DNA from: Aplidium turbinatum
Lineage: Eukaryota; Chordata; Ascidiacea; Aplousobranchia; Polyclinidae
Assembly (NCBI GenBank): GCA_918807975.1
Contig: OU964918.1
Coordinates: forward strand, 3,224,001 to 3,288,000
Length of the DNA stretch: 64,000 nucleotides
Direction: 5' to 3'
In this document: piece by piece, positions 34,676 to 46,088 of the stretch
Numbering within the stretch: position 1 is the stretch's first letter
Layout of the letters: every line of letters begins with the position of its first letter
The notes under the pieces: generated by a model
What the model was told of the DNA's origin: nothing
Database searches by the model: none
Seen by the model: the letters and a program-made list of their open reading frames with translations, nothing else
Position numbers and translations under genes: made by a program

Positions 34676-35150
34676 ATGATTTTAAATAAATCTAGCGTGA
34701 TAATTTCAAACAATCTCAATTTGATTCAACAAAACAGCTTGAAACATCTAAAACATCATATAGAAAATAAAGTAATTGTAATTTGTCAATCAGATAAAGT
34801 TGGTGAAATTATTATAATTGATTGGGAGGACTATGACCAAATTATGAAAGCGCAGTTAATGAAATTCGACCAATAGCCTACCAGCTCGGTTCTAAACAAA
34901 TTAATTCATCTCTTAATCAAATTAAATAGGCTACACATGTGAGGAAAAAAATGAAAGTACGGTACTGCATAAAAATGTCATTGTAGACGACAGCTTATTG
35001 CTTTTAGCCACGGGTATAAAGAGTGAAAGCCAACTTTATCACAAAATTACAGGACCTAAAGCCAAGTATTTTGCAAACAACCAACTTGCCTACGCTTATT
35101 CACTCTTTCAAACTCATAATCGATCAATCGGCTTAGAGTTGCCTATAACA
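34676..35150 (+). pseudogene. Penelope-like reverse transcriptase N-terminal fragment
   Basis: The first frame reads NKVIVICQSDKVGEIIIIDW then EDYDQIMKAQL, resembling the conserved ADKGxxVVIxD..Y block of Penelope-like RTs. After a frame change, ITGPKAKYFANNQLAYAYSL then FQTHN resembles the following AYGLPKTHK block. No GIY-YIG domain and no further RT motifs are present. A DIRS-type RT is a less likely alternative. Confidence 0.45.
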
Positions 35151-35284
35151 GGGTTCGATCTTAGCACTGGTCCTCTGGCCAATGTCTAGTTCGAGTTCCC
35201 CGCGGACCAGTACGAATCGTTTCGCACTGGTCCGACTGTCCAGTGCGAAAATATTATCGTATTATGTCGTTTGATCGTGTAAAG

Positions 35285-35830
35285 CAGGGTCCGCGGGCTA
35301 GAACTACGGTCCGCGGGCTAGAACCGGCCCGCGAACTGATTTCATCCGGCCCGCCACGTTCTGCAGAAATTACAGCTGCTCTACAATTCTGTACATGTGC
35401 TTCCCTTGGCATTAGCAACCGTCTTTGGCTTTGCCATTTTGTGTAATAGAGACTTCTCTGTAAAAATTGTTCGTTCTTATAGTTCGTTGTTGTATGTTTA
35501 GTTTGTACATTTTTCCACCAGGCAGCCTACATGTTGGTGTTCTGTGTTTATCATTAGGCCACCACAAATGGGGACAGCCTAGGCAAAATTTGGAAAGATG
35601 TAATGTTTTTTCAAGAGCACGATGCCCTGTAGTGTATCACAGCAGGGGATAACTTTTCCAGCAATCTTTCGATTTTCATCACAACTTTGCTATTCCACCG
35701 CTGATTATTGTGCTCAATTCAAGTCAATGGAGATTCTAAATAGTTGTATCTTTTCCCAATTTGCATCCGGCCCACAGCTGTTAATCTCGCAGCAATCCGG
35801 CCCTCAGAGAAAAAAGTTTGGTGACCCCTG
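35285..35830. mobile_element. hAT MITE (CAGGGTCC ends)
   Basis: It starts CAGGGTCCGCGGGCTAGAAC, with a tandem copy of GGTCCGCGGGCTAGAAC, and ends GTTTGGTGACCCCTG. GGCCCGC-rich subterminal repeats are like those of the neighbouring hAT. Flanks GTGTAAAG and GTTTAGAG agree at 6 of 8 positions, a plausible decayed target duplication. Non-coding. Confidence 0.6.
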
Positions 35831-35885
35831 GTTTAGAGTGAGTGGTTCTCATTTGCGCTTCTCTTCAAACAACAAAACACGTGAT

Positions 35886-35992
35886 CCGTTTGTGTTAAAC
35901 CGTAAGAAAAAGGCAATCGCAACATCACGTGTTAAATCGTAAGAAAAAAGCAATCGCAACATCACGTGACGGTGTTAAATCGTAAGAAAAAC
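35886..35992. repeat. About 37-bp tandem repeat, 3 copies
   Basis: GTGTTAAATCGTAAGAAAAA followed by GCAATCGCAACATCAC, three units, the third cut short. Confidence 0.8.
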
Positions 35993-36068
35993 GAAGCTGA
36001 GGTCAAGGCTCCGGGCTGACCACGTAATAGATCGTCTGACCATCCAGCTACCATGGACTTAAAAGTCC

Positions 36069-36290
36069 ATGCAGCTACAGTCAGCAGAAATAAAAGATTT
36101 CGACCCCAAACCTGCCATGGCAAACGATTCATCTGTGAGGTCAAGAAGGCCCGACATTGGCTATGTGTTAACAAGGCCAGACAAACACACATCGGATTCC
36201 GATCATGACCCCGTGATCGTCCCGTCATCAGATTCCGATTATGACCCATCATCGGATTCAGAAATTGAAGAAGAGCCCCAAGTAGATTGA
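36069..36290 (+). other. Acidic open frame, possible exon of gene D or transposase tail
   Basis: A frame of 73 codons. The second half is Ser/Asp/Glu-rich (SDSDHDPVIVPSSDSDYDPS) and ends PQVD stop. It lies 190 bp upstream of gene D exon 1 on the same strand. Acidic tails of this kind end many DNA-transposon proteins. No family was assigned. Confidence 0.3.
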
Positions 36291-36905
36291 AGACTCAACT
36301 CAACATAGATTGAATGTCTTGCCTAGACAAACTGTTGTTACTGTTATTGCCATTGTATATTTCCATGTTATTGCCACCATTCATTATTGTCGTTTTAAGG
36401 TGGTTTTCTCAGGGTCATGTGCCTCAAGACAGTTTGTGCCTTCCTCCTTACTTAAATGAACCTGATTGTATTTCACCTTAGAACGGAATAAATTTTCTAA
36501 ATGTATTAAAAGAAGATGCCACAGATCTTGCTACTCAGCTGCTTACAAAAAAAGACAACAATGATATACCCAGAGAAGACTATAAAGAGCTCTTGGAACT
36601 TCTCTTAATTAGCTTTAGAACACTTCTCCCACATGCATCATTTAAATTGGAGAAGCCTGGTGCAATCCACAAAGCTCGCTGGATGGCAAAGGTAATATAA
36701 TTATATATCATACATAGTTACATACACAATTAAACTCACCTTGTTATCCACAGAGGCAGAAAAAGTTGTGAATCCGAAAATGCAAGAAAACACTTGATTT
36801 TGCAACAAAAGGACACAAAAAACTTAAAAGATTTTCTATGTTTCTTTTATATGTATTTGTATACGTTCCTTGGTGGTTCCGCTGCAGTTCAGGAATATCT
36901 GCACC

Positions 36906-38724
36906 CATAGGCGCCGACTTTTCAAAAAACATTGGGGGGCGAGAAAGGTGATGACGTCATAACCATAACGCTATTTTACTCCATTAAAATAGTGTTTGAT
37001 TTACACTAGATTAGTGTCTTGTTTATATTGACACCTAGGTCGCAAACCGAATTTATTAGAGCCGCTGCTTGAAACGATTAGTTTTACACATGCAGTACGC
37101 CTATTCGTGAAACTTTTGATATTGTTAGCTCATAATTGGAACAGTTGGAAAACAAGCCGATTCATTTCCTTTTCGTGCGAATGAATAACAACGATCAAGA
37201 ACAAAATTATCGAAATAAAACGCAAAAAATCCTGATCTCAAGCAGAGTGGAAACCCGCTATCAGTTTTATTAGCTTCGTTTTGCTAATTACTTACTTTCA
37301 AAGCGTTGACAACCACGAAGTGTTTTCTCTAATCGAAAACCGCGTATAGGTCTAGATGTTCGCAAGTGATTTTCACCTCAAAAAGGCAGGTCAACTTATA
37401 CACGGGACAAGCTCGGCAGTTTTCAGAATGAACACATTTTTGCTATAGGGCAAAATCATTGCCGACGTAGATTACGGAGTGTGCAATGGCGTCGGCCGAA
37501 ATAAAAGTTTTGAATACGTTTATTTGCAGTGATTCAAATTAAATTTTCAAATTTAATGATTTCTTGTCAATTCTAAACTTTACGCACTTGTTGAGCAATA
37601 TGCAAAGCTCACGAGACAAAACAGCGGAAAGAGCTGTTTTAAGAGATCAATTTTTTTTTGTTTTTGCATGTAGGATATATTATATATAATAATAATCGTT
37701 CTAATTACGTAACATTCCATGATCGTTGAAGACTTGAAGTCGATGTCAAACCTTAGCGGCCGCATAAAATAATGATGTCAGGTTGGCTAGGTGATAATAG
37801 CGGTAAAAGATGTTGTTAAAGCAAGCAATATCTGCGACCAAGACCATTATTAAACACCTTTTCTTTTATCGGTTTTCGATTTAATTCTCACACATTGCGA
37901 ACAAAACAATGCGTTCTGTTGAATCATAATTGATCTCACAGCGGGAAGACCTCGTTGAAAACAGCGCGTCTAATTTAGCTGGTTTACTTAATATTGCAGT
38001 GAATAGTTACGTGACTATTCCAGCAGCGTAAGTTACTCTACCATCTAGCCTACTTCGAAATTTCCATACCTTATGAGCAGTGCCGGTCTTAGGGTATTTC
38101 GGGCCCTGTGCGGAATATCCTTTGCGGGCCCCAATGACAATGATCCAATTCAGTAGCGTAGCTAGGTATTTTGAAAGGGAGGGGGAGGTTGACGGCCGGC
38201 GGGCAAAAATTTTGAAGAATTACATTGTATTTGTTGCATTCTGAGAGCATGTTTAACAAAAATTTGAGTATGAATATTACTGTAAAATGGTGCTGTCCCT
38301 GTTCGGTGGCATAGCAAAACGATAAGATCACGTTTTCTTTGGCATTTTTCGGAAACACAGCTGAAGCCGAAACTGACTTCAAGGATTGAATCGAAATTTT
38401 TCCATTGGAAATGACAAAAATCACTACATTGCAGGCCCCTTAATTTGTGGGCCCTGTGCGATCGCACAGTTTGCACACCCCAAAGACCGGCACTGCTTAT
38501 GAGAAAGCTATGCGATCAACTGCTGTTTTGCGGGCAAGAGCAACGTAGACTATTTTTCGCTTTCAGCATTCTTTAAGTCCGTTTAAATGATCTAAATCTC
38601 TTTCGCGATTCGCGAAGTATTTTATCTTTGAAACACCACTTGTAATAATCATTTTTGTTGCCCCTCAACCATAAATTTACGGGGGTGCCGCCCCCCGGCC
38701 CCCCCCCGGAAGTCGGCGCGTATG
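36906..38724. mobile_element. hAT MITE in intron 1 of gene D
   Basis: Termini CATAGGCGCCGACTT and AAGTCGGCGCGTATG have exact 8-bp target copies TCTGCACC at 36898-36905 and 38725-38732. Right-end C/G runs (38680-38710) fit the family. The same termini bound the coding hAT at 44065-46206, so this 1.8-kb non-coding copy is probably mobilised by that family. Confidence 0.93.
38078..38495. mobile_element. hAT MITE nested in the preceding MITE
   Basis: Termini CAGTGCCGGTCTT and AAAGACCGGCACTG, with subterminal GGGCCCTGTGCG, have exact 8-bp copies CTTATGAG at 38070-38077 and 38496-38503. A CAGTAGCGTAGCTAGG sequence at about 38154 looks like the end of yet another hAT-type piece inside it. Confidence 0.95.
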
Positions 38725-39269
38725 TCTGCACCACATGCTGATTTAACACTGATTAAAACCTTGCATATACTAGGTTTAAGCAGATTGATGAAACAGTTGC
38801 ATCAAGTGCTTTACAAAACCTACAGCTCCATCAATGGTACTTGACAGAAGAGATGGTGCCACTTGCACTGTTCGATTACCATGTTAATGACAAAGAAAAA
38901 ACAGAAATTGCTAAAGCTTTGTTAGCTGTAAAAGAATCTGCTTCCACAATCCCTAAAAAGAGGAAGGGAAATGGAAAGCCAATTTTTCCAGTCCAGGTAA
39001 ATGAAAAATCTTCCTTGGCCGACTTAACAGGAGAAGATTCGTGATATTTCTTTCAGCTGCTCAACATAGAAACAGATTTTTTGAAAAAAGATGTTACGGA
39101 TTGGCCAAAAGATAAACAGTGCGTCACTGGAAGAAAGAAATCGAAAATTATAACTGTTATAAACGACTGCTCCGAACGAGGAGTCAAATTGGCTTCAGAT
39201 TTTCAAACATCCTCTAAAGTACAAAAAAACTTTGAGAATACACTTCAAGTGGAGGAGAAAAGTTGATCA

Positions 39270-40560
39270 AGCAGGCCAAACTTGAGGAAAAGGCCACATA
39301 CATCAAATCCAAAAGATTCTTTAATGCCTCTAGTGTGTTGACAAATTTAATGTTAATTATGTTGGTTTGTGTTAAGAAATTCAATATCATGTATCGTATT
39401 CGCTTTGTTTTTGGTAAGACCCAGTCAACAGTTTGGCCAAAGTGGGTTTTTTTTTCGGTTTTTTAGCAAAATGTCTGAAAAAAATATAATCAATTCGGTC
39501 AAAATGTCCGAAATAATATTTTGTAAATTCGGTCAAAATGCCCCTTTCTAGATAAAACACGACAATGTTTCTCTGAAAGGAAGTATTTTCATCAGAAAAT
39601 ATAGCCGAAATAAATAAAAGATGACCGAATTTTTTCAAGTCATTTCGGACAAATGACCGAAAAGTCTCAGCGAAAAATAAAACCAGGGCCACACACTTAT
39701 GATTTGAATTTAAATAGCATGGGCCTAAATACATAGCACTGCACATTAAAAACAAATCGTGGCTAAGTTCTATTGAAAAATTTGATGATTTTTCAACTGT
39801 GTTTATTAAACATACAAACTGGAAGCTCGGTTATAAAATAAAAAAAAGCAAAATCATAAGAAAATATGCATTTTCTGTGCAGATTTGAATTGAATGATCT
39901 AGGTGCAATAAGTTTGATACCAAACAACATATGTCTATGTTGTTTGGTTTTTGAGTTATGGCAATTTTCAAAAAGCCGATTTAGGGGTGTCAGGAGGTGG
40001 TGGTAGGGGCGGTCCCCTGACCCTCAATTTTTTTTTGGTGTCTTTTGACCTTAAATGGACACCATTTATCAATGGATCAAATTCAATTTCCAAAATAAGG
40101 GGGAGATGATGCACCCTAGTGCACATGAATGTCAAGTTAATGCAAATGTTATAACTTTTGATGCTCTAATTGCCGAAAACAGTTTATGCCTTTGTGCAAC
40201 ATTGTTACAAATCTCTCAATTCTCTTATCATAGCATTAATGTCCCCAGACGCTTTCTATAAAACGACTTTTTTTAAGCACTACAATGATATTTTGCACAT
40301 GTCATCCAAGTGACTCCTTACGTCTTGTCTTTTTGTGTTTTTCTTTTTTGTGTTTTTTGGTTGAATATGGACAACCTTGTCTGATACAAATAAATAATAA
40401 TAATACTAAACTTACACCACAACAAGTCAAAACAGCACAAATACAAAACATTCCTGTACCCTCCTCCAATCAGCTGGCGACATCACAACATCCAGATTCC
40501 AGAATTACAGCCTTGATGGGTTGACAGCTAATGAAGTAATTGAAGTTCCGGAATGTATTG
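39270..40560. other. No gene recognised
   Basis: It contains a stretch rich in TTCGGTCAAAATG(T/C)CCG repeats in both orientations (about 39500-39660) and a 13-bp-arm hairpin at 39919-39948 (ACCAAACAACATA). A TGGACAACCTTGTCTGATAC plus AAATAAATAATAAT sequence near 40365-40405 may be a LINE 3' end. Confidence 0.4.
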
Positions 40561-40571
40561 TTGAATCTAAA

Positions 40572-40860
40572 TCATGACAGCTCAGTTGGTTAAGCGCTCG
40601 TATTTTAGAAAAAAGAAACTGTAAAATCAAGCGCCGCTACCGGTAGTTTTATTCTCGGGGTGTGCGCTTGAGCAATGCATGTCAGCACAGTAGGCTACCA
40701 TCAACGCCACCTAATGGATGGAAATTAAGTTAAACAAAACTTCAACGACAATCGGGAACTAACTTTGTCAAGTCATAGATGGTCAAACTGAGTAACCGGT
40801 CTGCTTCAGTAGCCTAAATCAAAGCATCTACAACAGCGATATCTGAAACTACAGGATTAC
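40572..40860 (+). mobile_element. tRNA-derived SINE (TCAGTTGGTTAAGCG head), diverged copy 3
   Basis: CAGCTCAGTTGGTTAAGCGC and CTCGGGGTGTGCGCTTGAGC align with the SINE at 19344-19668, but with many substitutions and indels. It is the oldest of the three copies. Confidence 0.7.
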
Positions 40861-41931
40861 TAACTCACATTTGATGATCAGCAATTTTGTCAAGAGCGAG
40901 CTGACACTATTTTTGAAGTGTTTCCTTTAATTCCTTTGCAAGCTTGCAGTTCACTGGCCAGAGATTTCAAAACTCTGTGCTTATTAGATTGTCTCTGCAG
41001 AATTAATTTTGTTTCTTGGTTATGATTTAAGTAAAGTGACTAAGTGTAAAGCTTTGTAATGTTTCTTTGCTTAGGTTGGCTGGCTACTAAAATGGTGTGC
41101 TAGGTTAGGGGTTCAGCAAAATCAAGATATGCAAGTTAAGATATAAACTTCCGTGCTAACTAACATTGATACCGTACTTTTGCTGAGTCAAAATCGTTAA
41201 AAACTTGAATCTAGGCTATTCATAACTATATAGAAACATCTATTTTTGTACAAAGTGGCTATTTTTACACACTTGTTCTTGCCATGGTTACTTGTGACAG
41301 GTGTTGCCAGAGTTAGGGTTAACTTTTCTAAAATTAGGGCAGAATTCTTTATCTGGTAATGCTATTCTGGCTATATTTACACTATATAGTGTATGGTCAT
41401 TCCCCTAAGCACGAATTTTTTTTCTGAAACACGAAATATTTTTCATCACCCACTCTTTAATTCTGAATATATATTTTTTTGGTGGTAATCCACTTCTAGC
41501 TACTTGCGTCTACCTTACAAAACAATTTATTTCAGGCGAAAACTCCATCAACTTCGGAAATACGGAAGAAGATCGTGATATAGAAGAAGGATTTTCGTGG
41601 AAGGGGAAAAATCCCTAATGCGTAAATGCGCAATTGGGAAAATTCGTGGATACAACAAATCTTTCAATTGCGCGTTTATTTTGGAATAAATTTGCTTCCA
41701 TTTGACATGGTTACCTCCTGCATACCTACTGATTATTTTCACATAGTTTCATTCGAAAAAAAAAACAAACCTTGGCGTAATAGATGCCGAAAACGATGTT
41801 GGTCTGTAGGAAAATATGTATAAATTACCACGTATCCGCAATTTTCCTGATTCTTATTTATTTAGTGAAAAAATATCAATCCAAACATTTAAAAGACTTG
41901 AGAACACAATAGCAGTGATGACATTACTCAT

Positions 41932-42246
41932 CAATTGATTGATTGAATCTTTATCTTTGGACTGGGAAAGCTTCTTGCAGAGCTTAATCCTGGCAGTTTC
42001 GCATACTTGTAGAGGCTTTGAATCACTGACGCAGGCCCGGTCGCCGAGATTGACAGAGTGAAGTTTCCGATTGTTGAAGTCTTGTTGCCAGGGAATTATT
42101 CCATCCATTAGATGCCGCTGAATGGAGAGAATTCCTTAATGTGCGTTGCTCAAGCGCACACCCCGAGAGTCGAACCAGCGCCGATTAATCTTGAAGCTTC
42201 TTCATTCCAGAAGTCACGCGCTAACCAACTGAGCTAACGGGGCGGA
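41932..42246 (-). mobile_element. tRNA-derived SINE, copy 2 (inside element II)
   Basis: Reverse complement of the SINE at 19344-19668. It lies at the equivalent position in element II, so the SINE pre-dates duplication of the element. Confidence 0.82.
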
Positions 42247-42659
42247 CGCCATTACACAACGCAATAGTGGAAAAAATAGATTTATTAAAGAAATTGAAAT
42301 CAACAACACAGCATAAGAAATACGAAAACAACACGGGGGAGTTAAAATGATTTGACAAAGTCTTCAAATATTTTGACTCGCTCTGAATGACGAGTGCGGG
42401 CGAGACGTACTATGGCAGCATAATTAGTACATTGCCATTTGTTGCCTTTAATAGAGGGAGCATGGCTGCAACAGATATTATGTCACATGCTGGAAAAATG
42501 GAGATGTCCGGATTTAAATGATCCGGGACCATTATTAAAATTCCTGGGTTAGTTGCCACGTCCTTAACGCAGTCAGTGGACCTCGAGCATTAGCGTCGGC
42601 AAGAAAAATAAGGTTAGGATTAGACATTCCTTCCAGTCGTTATGCCACAGCCATAGATT

Positions 42660-42877
42660 TGCTCCTTAGTCAACACCTTGATGGAGCTCTGCGAAAGAGG
42701 CGTGTGGATGGGTATCAAAGTACGAAAACGGCAAAACGTGGACGCTTCATTGCGAACGGTAAAGGGAGTGTAGATTTACAGCCAAGCGATGAGCCTCTTG
42801 ATGTGTTCCATTCCAGTGATGACGCGACAACCTCATCATTCGATGCAGCATCTGATGATTCCGATTCTGACAGCTAG
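42660..42877 (+). pseudogene. Acidic transposase C-terminus (element II)
   Basis: Reads LDGALRKRRVDGYQSTKTAK, RGRFIANGKGSVDL and an Asp/Ser-rich tail ending SDSDS stop. This is the uninterrupted version of the segment that element E splits in element I. The basic patch followed by an acidic tail fits a Tigger/Jerky-type C-terminus, but this is an inference. Confidence 0.6.
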
Positions 42878-43312
42878 TTCTATCAAACAGACTTTGTGTT
42901 GCTCGCAGTATCCCAATTGTGCCGAAATTATGTTAGTGAACCATAGAGAAATAAATTATGTTAGTGCATACGTAAATCGAGGCAATCTTCTCGCCGGGAG
43001 CTATTGATTTGTTACCGTTACCTGGTTGAGCAATTAACGTTATTGGATGATAATTCAACGTCGCTAGATGTCGAATTAATGTAAAACAAACATAAATTTC
43101 TTATTGAGCATTGTTGTTACGTAATATAACCCGCCGGGAAAATGAAATCGATTTGTACTGACTCGAATGTTGAATCAACCCAAATTTAACTTAATTTTTT
43201 ACCCGTGAGTTATTCAACGTGAATTAACGTAACAGCGTGCGTATCGCGTTGCTCGCTTTATCACTACCTTTTGGTATTATTACATTACAACAAATCAAAC
43301 AGTGCGGTCGTG

Positions 43313-43512
43313 CATGGACTTCTAAATAGTATCAGGACTGGAAAATCAGTTGACAACAGTAGGCCAAACAGTTGGTACAACAGTTGGCCAACAGTGGGCC
43401 AACAGCCAAGTAACTAACCCTGTTGGTCCACTGTTGGCCAACTGTTGTACCAACTGTTTGGCCTACTGTTGTCAACTGAGTTTCCAGTCCTGATACTATT
43501 TAGAAGTCCATG
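43313..43512. mobile_element. 200-bp near-perfect foldback
   Basis: CATGGACTTCTAAATAGTAT at 43313 returns as its complement at 43512. The arms of about 85 bp are nearly identical and contain repeated AACAGT(T/G)GGCC blocks. The loop is about 30 bp. It is absent from element I at the equivalent place. Non-coding. Confidence 0.85.
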
Positions 43513-43763
43513 GGTCGTGATAGACTACTCTATATTTTTCGCTTCTTGTTTTACATGTTTTGGTACAAATTTTTTCGTTATGAACGTTCACAGCAATTGC
43601 CGAGGCAATTTCAACTTTTGCCGTTTGGCCTTGGCAACGTTTTTGTAGGGGTTTGCAGTTACGAGTTAGGGCTGTATTAGTTAAAATATCGAACAAATTT
43701 GAAATAAATATCGATATTGAAAAGATATCGTATCGAAAATTCGATATATCGCCTAACACTAAT

Positions 43764-43905
43764 TTCCACGTGTTTGGGAGGTTCTTGCCTTGGAAGACGA
43801 TCAAGGATGGAAGAGCTTTACTGGCACCACTGCAAGAGGCTAACACTGTTGTGTCAGCACGACCTGGACCGGAGGAGACCTTGGCATATCCACAGCCTAT
43901 ATTAA
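43764..43905 (-). pseudogene. Tigger/pogo DDE transposase fragment (element II)
   Basis: Reads GYAKVSSGPGRADTTVLASC and LPSLIVFQGKNLPNTWK on the minus strand, the counterpart of 15255-15398. Relative to the C-terminal piece at 42660 it points the opposite way, as in element I. Confidence 0.75.
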
Positions 43906-45087
43906 TATACTTGCACATTTCAAACATGTACTATGTTTCTGACAAATAAACCATTGATTGATTGACATTTGTAAATTTGTCTCCGGCTCTGAACACTCCC
44001 ACACTAGCCTGTATAATGAACATGTTTAAATAAGTTTCTACATTCTCTAATGCATATATCTGCACACTGGCGCCGACTTACGGGGTGGCCACGCCACCCC
44101 GTAACCGCTGTGGCGGGGTGGCAGCCACCCCGTTTAGGTTACATTACTTACTGCAAATAAATGTAATTTGAACGGACGTTTAAATCTTTTTTGATCATTC
44201 ATGATTGGATTTCGCTTCAAGTCAACGTAAAGCAAGAGGTGAACCAATACAGTATTGCGAAGAAAATGATTATTTTTGTCAAAAGCATGATACTGGCGTA
44301 ACATCAAGCAAGCTACGTGAAGATTACGCAACACGTGGCTACGAGTTTATTCCTTGTTGTTGCGATCGTTTTATTTGTTACTTGTCATAAGTCATTGTTA
44401 CATTTGTTAGGTTTACAATGGGATTTATTAATCAATAAAATACGATCTTTCCATTGCCTCCCTCAAAAATCTTTTTTGAAAAATTTTAAACTGCTCATAA
44501 TATTGCTATAAATTATGCCAGCTATAAAATACTTGGAAATAAAATTATCTCGATGATTGATAGCTCCACCCCCTATATGAATATATATTTTCAAATTTCA
44601 TTAAAAAAATGCAATTTTCGAAACTTTTTGAGTTTTATTTTAAAAGTGCACTTAGTAAAGTAGTAGTTTTAACGTTCTGCAAATTTACACGTTTACATGA
44701 TTCTATTCGAGGAAAGCTACACCCCCTGCCAATTCCCAATAATAAAAGCAACCTTTTTTAATTACTCAAGATTTTGCATTTTGAATTATTTTCCGATTTC
44801 AATTGGAGTGTACTGTCATCTACTTCATGCTTTAATTTCTACTTTGTTATCTACTTCATGCAGTAATATTGCGTGTCAATGCGTGACAAACTGTGAGGCG
44901 GGAATTTATTGGTATGACATAAGAGTTGCTTGTTACATCATAGAAAAATATACGAAAAGTCATCCTATAAAAGGAGGCGGGAATTTATTGGTCTGACATA
45001 GGAGTTGCTTGTTAGTTCATAGAAAAAATTACGAAAAGTCGTATAGTAAAAGTTTTCGCCGACATTCCAGTTTTATTCAGCTTAAAG

Positions 45088-45670
45088 ATGCCACCGAAAA
45101 AGCGTTCAAAAATGCAGCCCTCCATTGAGTCATTTTTTGTTGCGTCTAGTCAGGATTTCAGCCAGCATGAAAGTGACCAAACGCCTGAACGAAACGAAAG
45201 TGTGCCACTGCCAAAAGGCGTTAGCACGATCAGGGAGATGGAAGAACCGAGCACGAGCAGGATAATCGCTGTTGAAGGGAGAAGCTATCAAAAATCGTGG
45301 GAGAGCGAATTCCCGTGGCTAGAATACGATAGATGCAAAGATAGAGCATTCTGTCCGATTTGCAACTACGTCGCAACTGCTTGATCTATTTGCAAGCAAT
45401 GAAACAATTTCATTAATGCTTCCAAACGTGGTCTGCATTGTGAAAATATACTTATCGTTGCCTTCCACCACCTGCGAGGCGGAGCGATCGTTTAGTGCAC
45501 TCAGGCGCATAAAAACCTACTTGCAATTTACCATGACGCAACAGCGATTGAACCACGTCCTAATTTTAAATGTTTATCAAGCTGAAGCTTCACGGTTACA
45601 ACTTGACCAGTTGATTAACAGTTGGATTGACAGAGCTGCTGTTCGCAAAAATACTTTTGCCAAATGTTAA
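45088..45670 (+). pseudogene. hAT transposase with central deletion (TTF finger joined to dimerisation domain)
   Basis: The first frame begins MPPKKRSKMQPSIESFF, then WESEFPWLEYDRCKDRAFCP and ICNYVATA, the start of a TTF-type zinc finger. Within about 10 bp, in a shifted frame, comes QLLDLFASNETISLMLPNV, STTCEAERSFSALRRIKTYL and an uninterrupted end FAKC stop at 45670. The whole catalytic core is missing, replaced by a junction near 45370-45385. Start codon context and spacing from the terminus (about 1 kb) suggest it kept its promoter. It may be mobilised in trans only. Confidence 0.88.
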
Positions 45671-45778
45671 GTGTCAGAGCAGCAACGTAACAATAAAATT
45701 CACGACATACCTCCTGTGCTTTGTTTTAAAGTTGCTTTGTAAATTATCGAGCTACAAATCAGGTGTGAAAAGACAATT

Positions 45779-46088
45779 TGCCGTGGCCGAGTGGTTAGCG
45801 CGTTGGACTCGCAGTCGAGAGCCTGCATGTTCGACTCCAGCCACCCGCGCACTCGCTGTTGTTTCTCTGGGCAAGAAACTTTACGATAATTGCCTCTACC
45901 TAGTAATCGATTTCGAGTAATGGGTAGTACCAAATTTAAGTCATAAGTAGAGTAGACAACCGGAAACAGACATTGCCGTCGGCTGCAGCGTGGGTCAGGT
46001 GTACGTCGGAAGGCGTACACCGATGCATAGCGCTCAAGTCCGCTTTCCCGCAATGCAGGATAAAGATAAACAAACAAACAAACAAACA
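45779..46088 (+). mobile_element. tRNA-Ser-like SINE, full length
   Basis: The head CCGTGGCCGAGTGGTTAGCG is followed by GTTCGACTCCAGCCACC (B box). The body of about 200 bp ends GCAATGCAGGATAAAGATAA and (CAAA)n. An ACAATT flank on both sides may be the target duplication. It lies downstream of the deleted hAT transposase, inside that element. Confidence 0.85.

Larger units (their letters stand above)
36482..39266 (+). pseudogene. Gene D: spliced transposase-like gene of the element B family
   Basis: Three exons with good splice sites. Exon 1 (36482-36691, acceptor TTCACCTTAG, donor GGTAATA) reads NFLNVLKEDATDLATQLL, EDYKELLELLL and PGAIHKARWMAK. Exon 2 (38784-38996) reads IDETVASSALQNLQLHQWYL and TEEMVPLALFDYH. 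Exon 3 (39057-39266) reads LLNIETDFLKKDVTDW and INDCSERGVKLASDF, ending EEKS TGA. Intron 2 is 60 bp with a TTTCAG acceptor. Intron 1 carries the MITE nest. All three exons are open, unlike the broken copies in B, but the C-terminal VVE-HRK box looks frame-shifted. No terminal repeats were found, so it may be an old immobile copy or part of a longer gene. Confidence 0.65.

Noticed and set aside
35160-35275. Hairpin-rich CACTGGTCC / GGACCAGT stretch with a GTTCGAGTTCCCC box
   Set aside because: It may be a degraded SINE or hAT end, but no boundaries or second copy could be found, so it is not annotated.
45781-45855. tRNA-Ser gene
   Set aside because: It is the head of a SINE with a shared body and tail in other copies. 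The other tRNA-like heads at 1958, 12700, 19348, 29016 and 54640 are rejected for the same reason.
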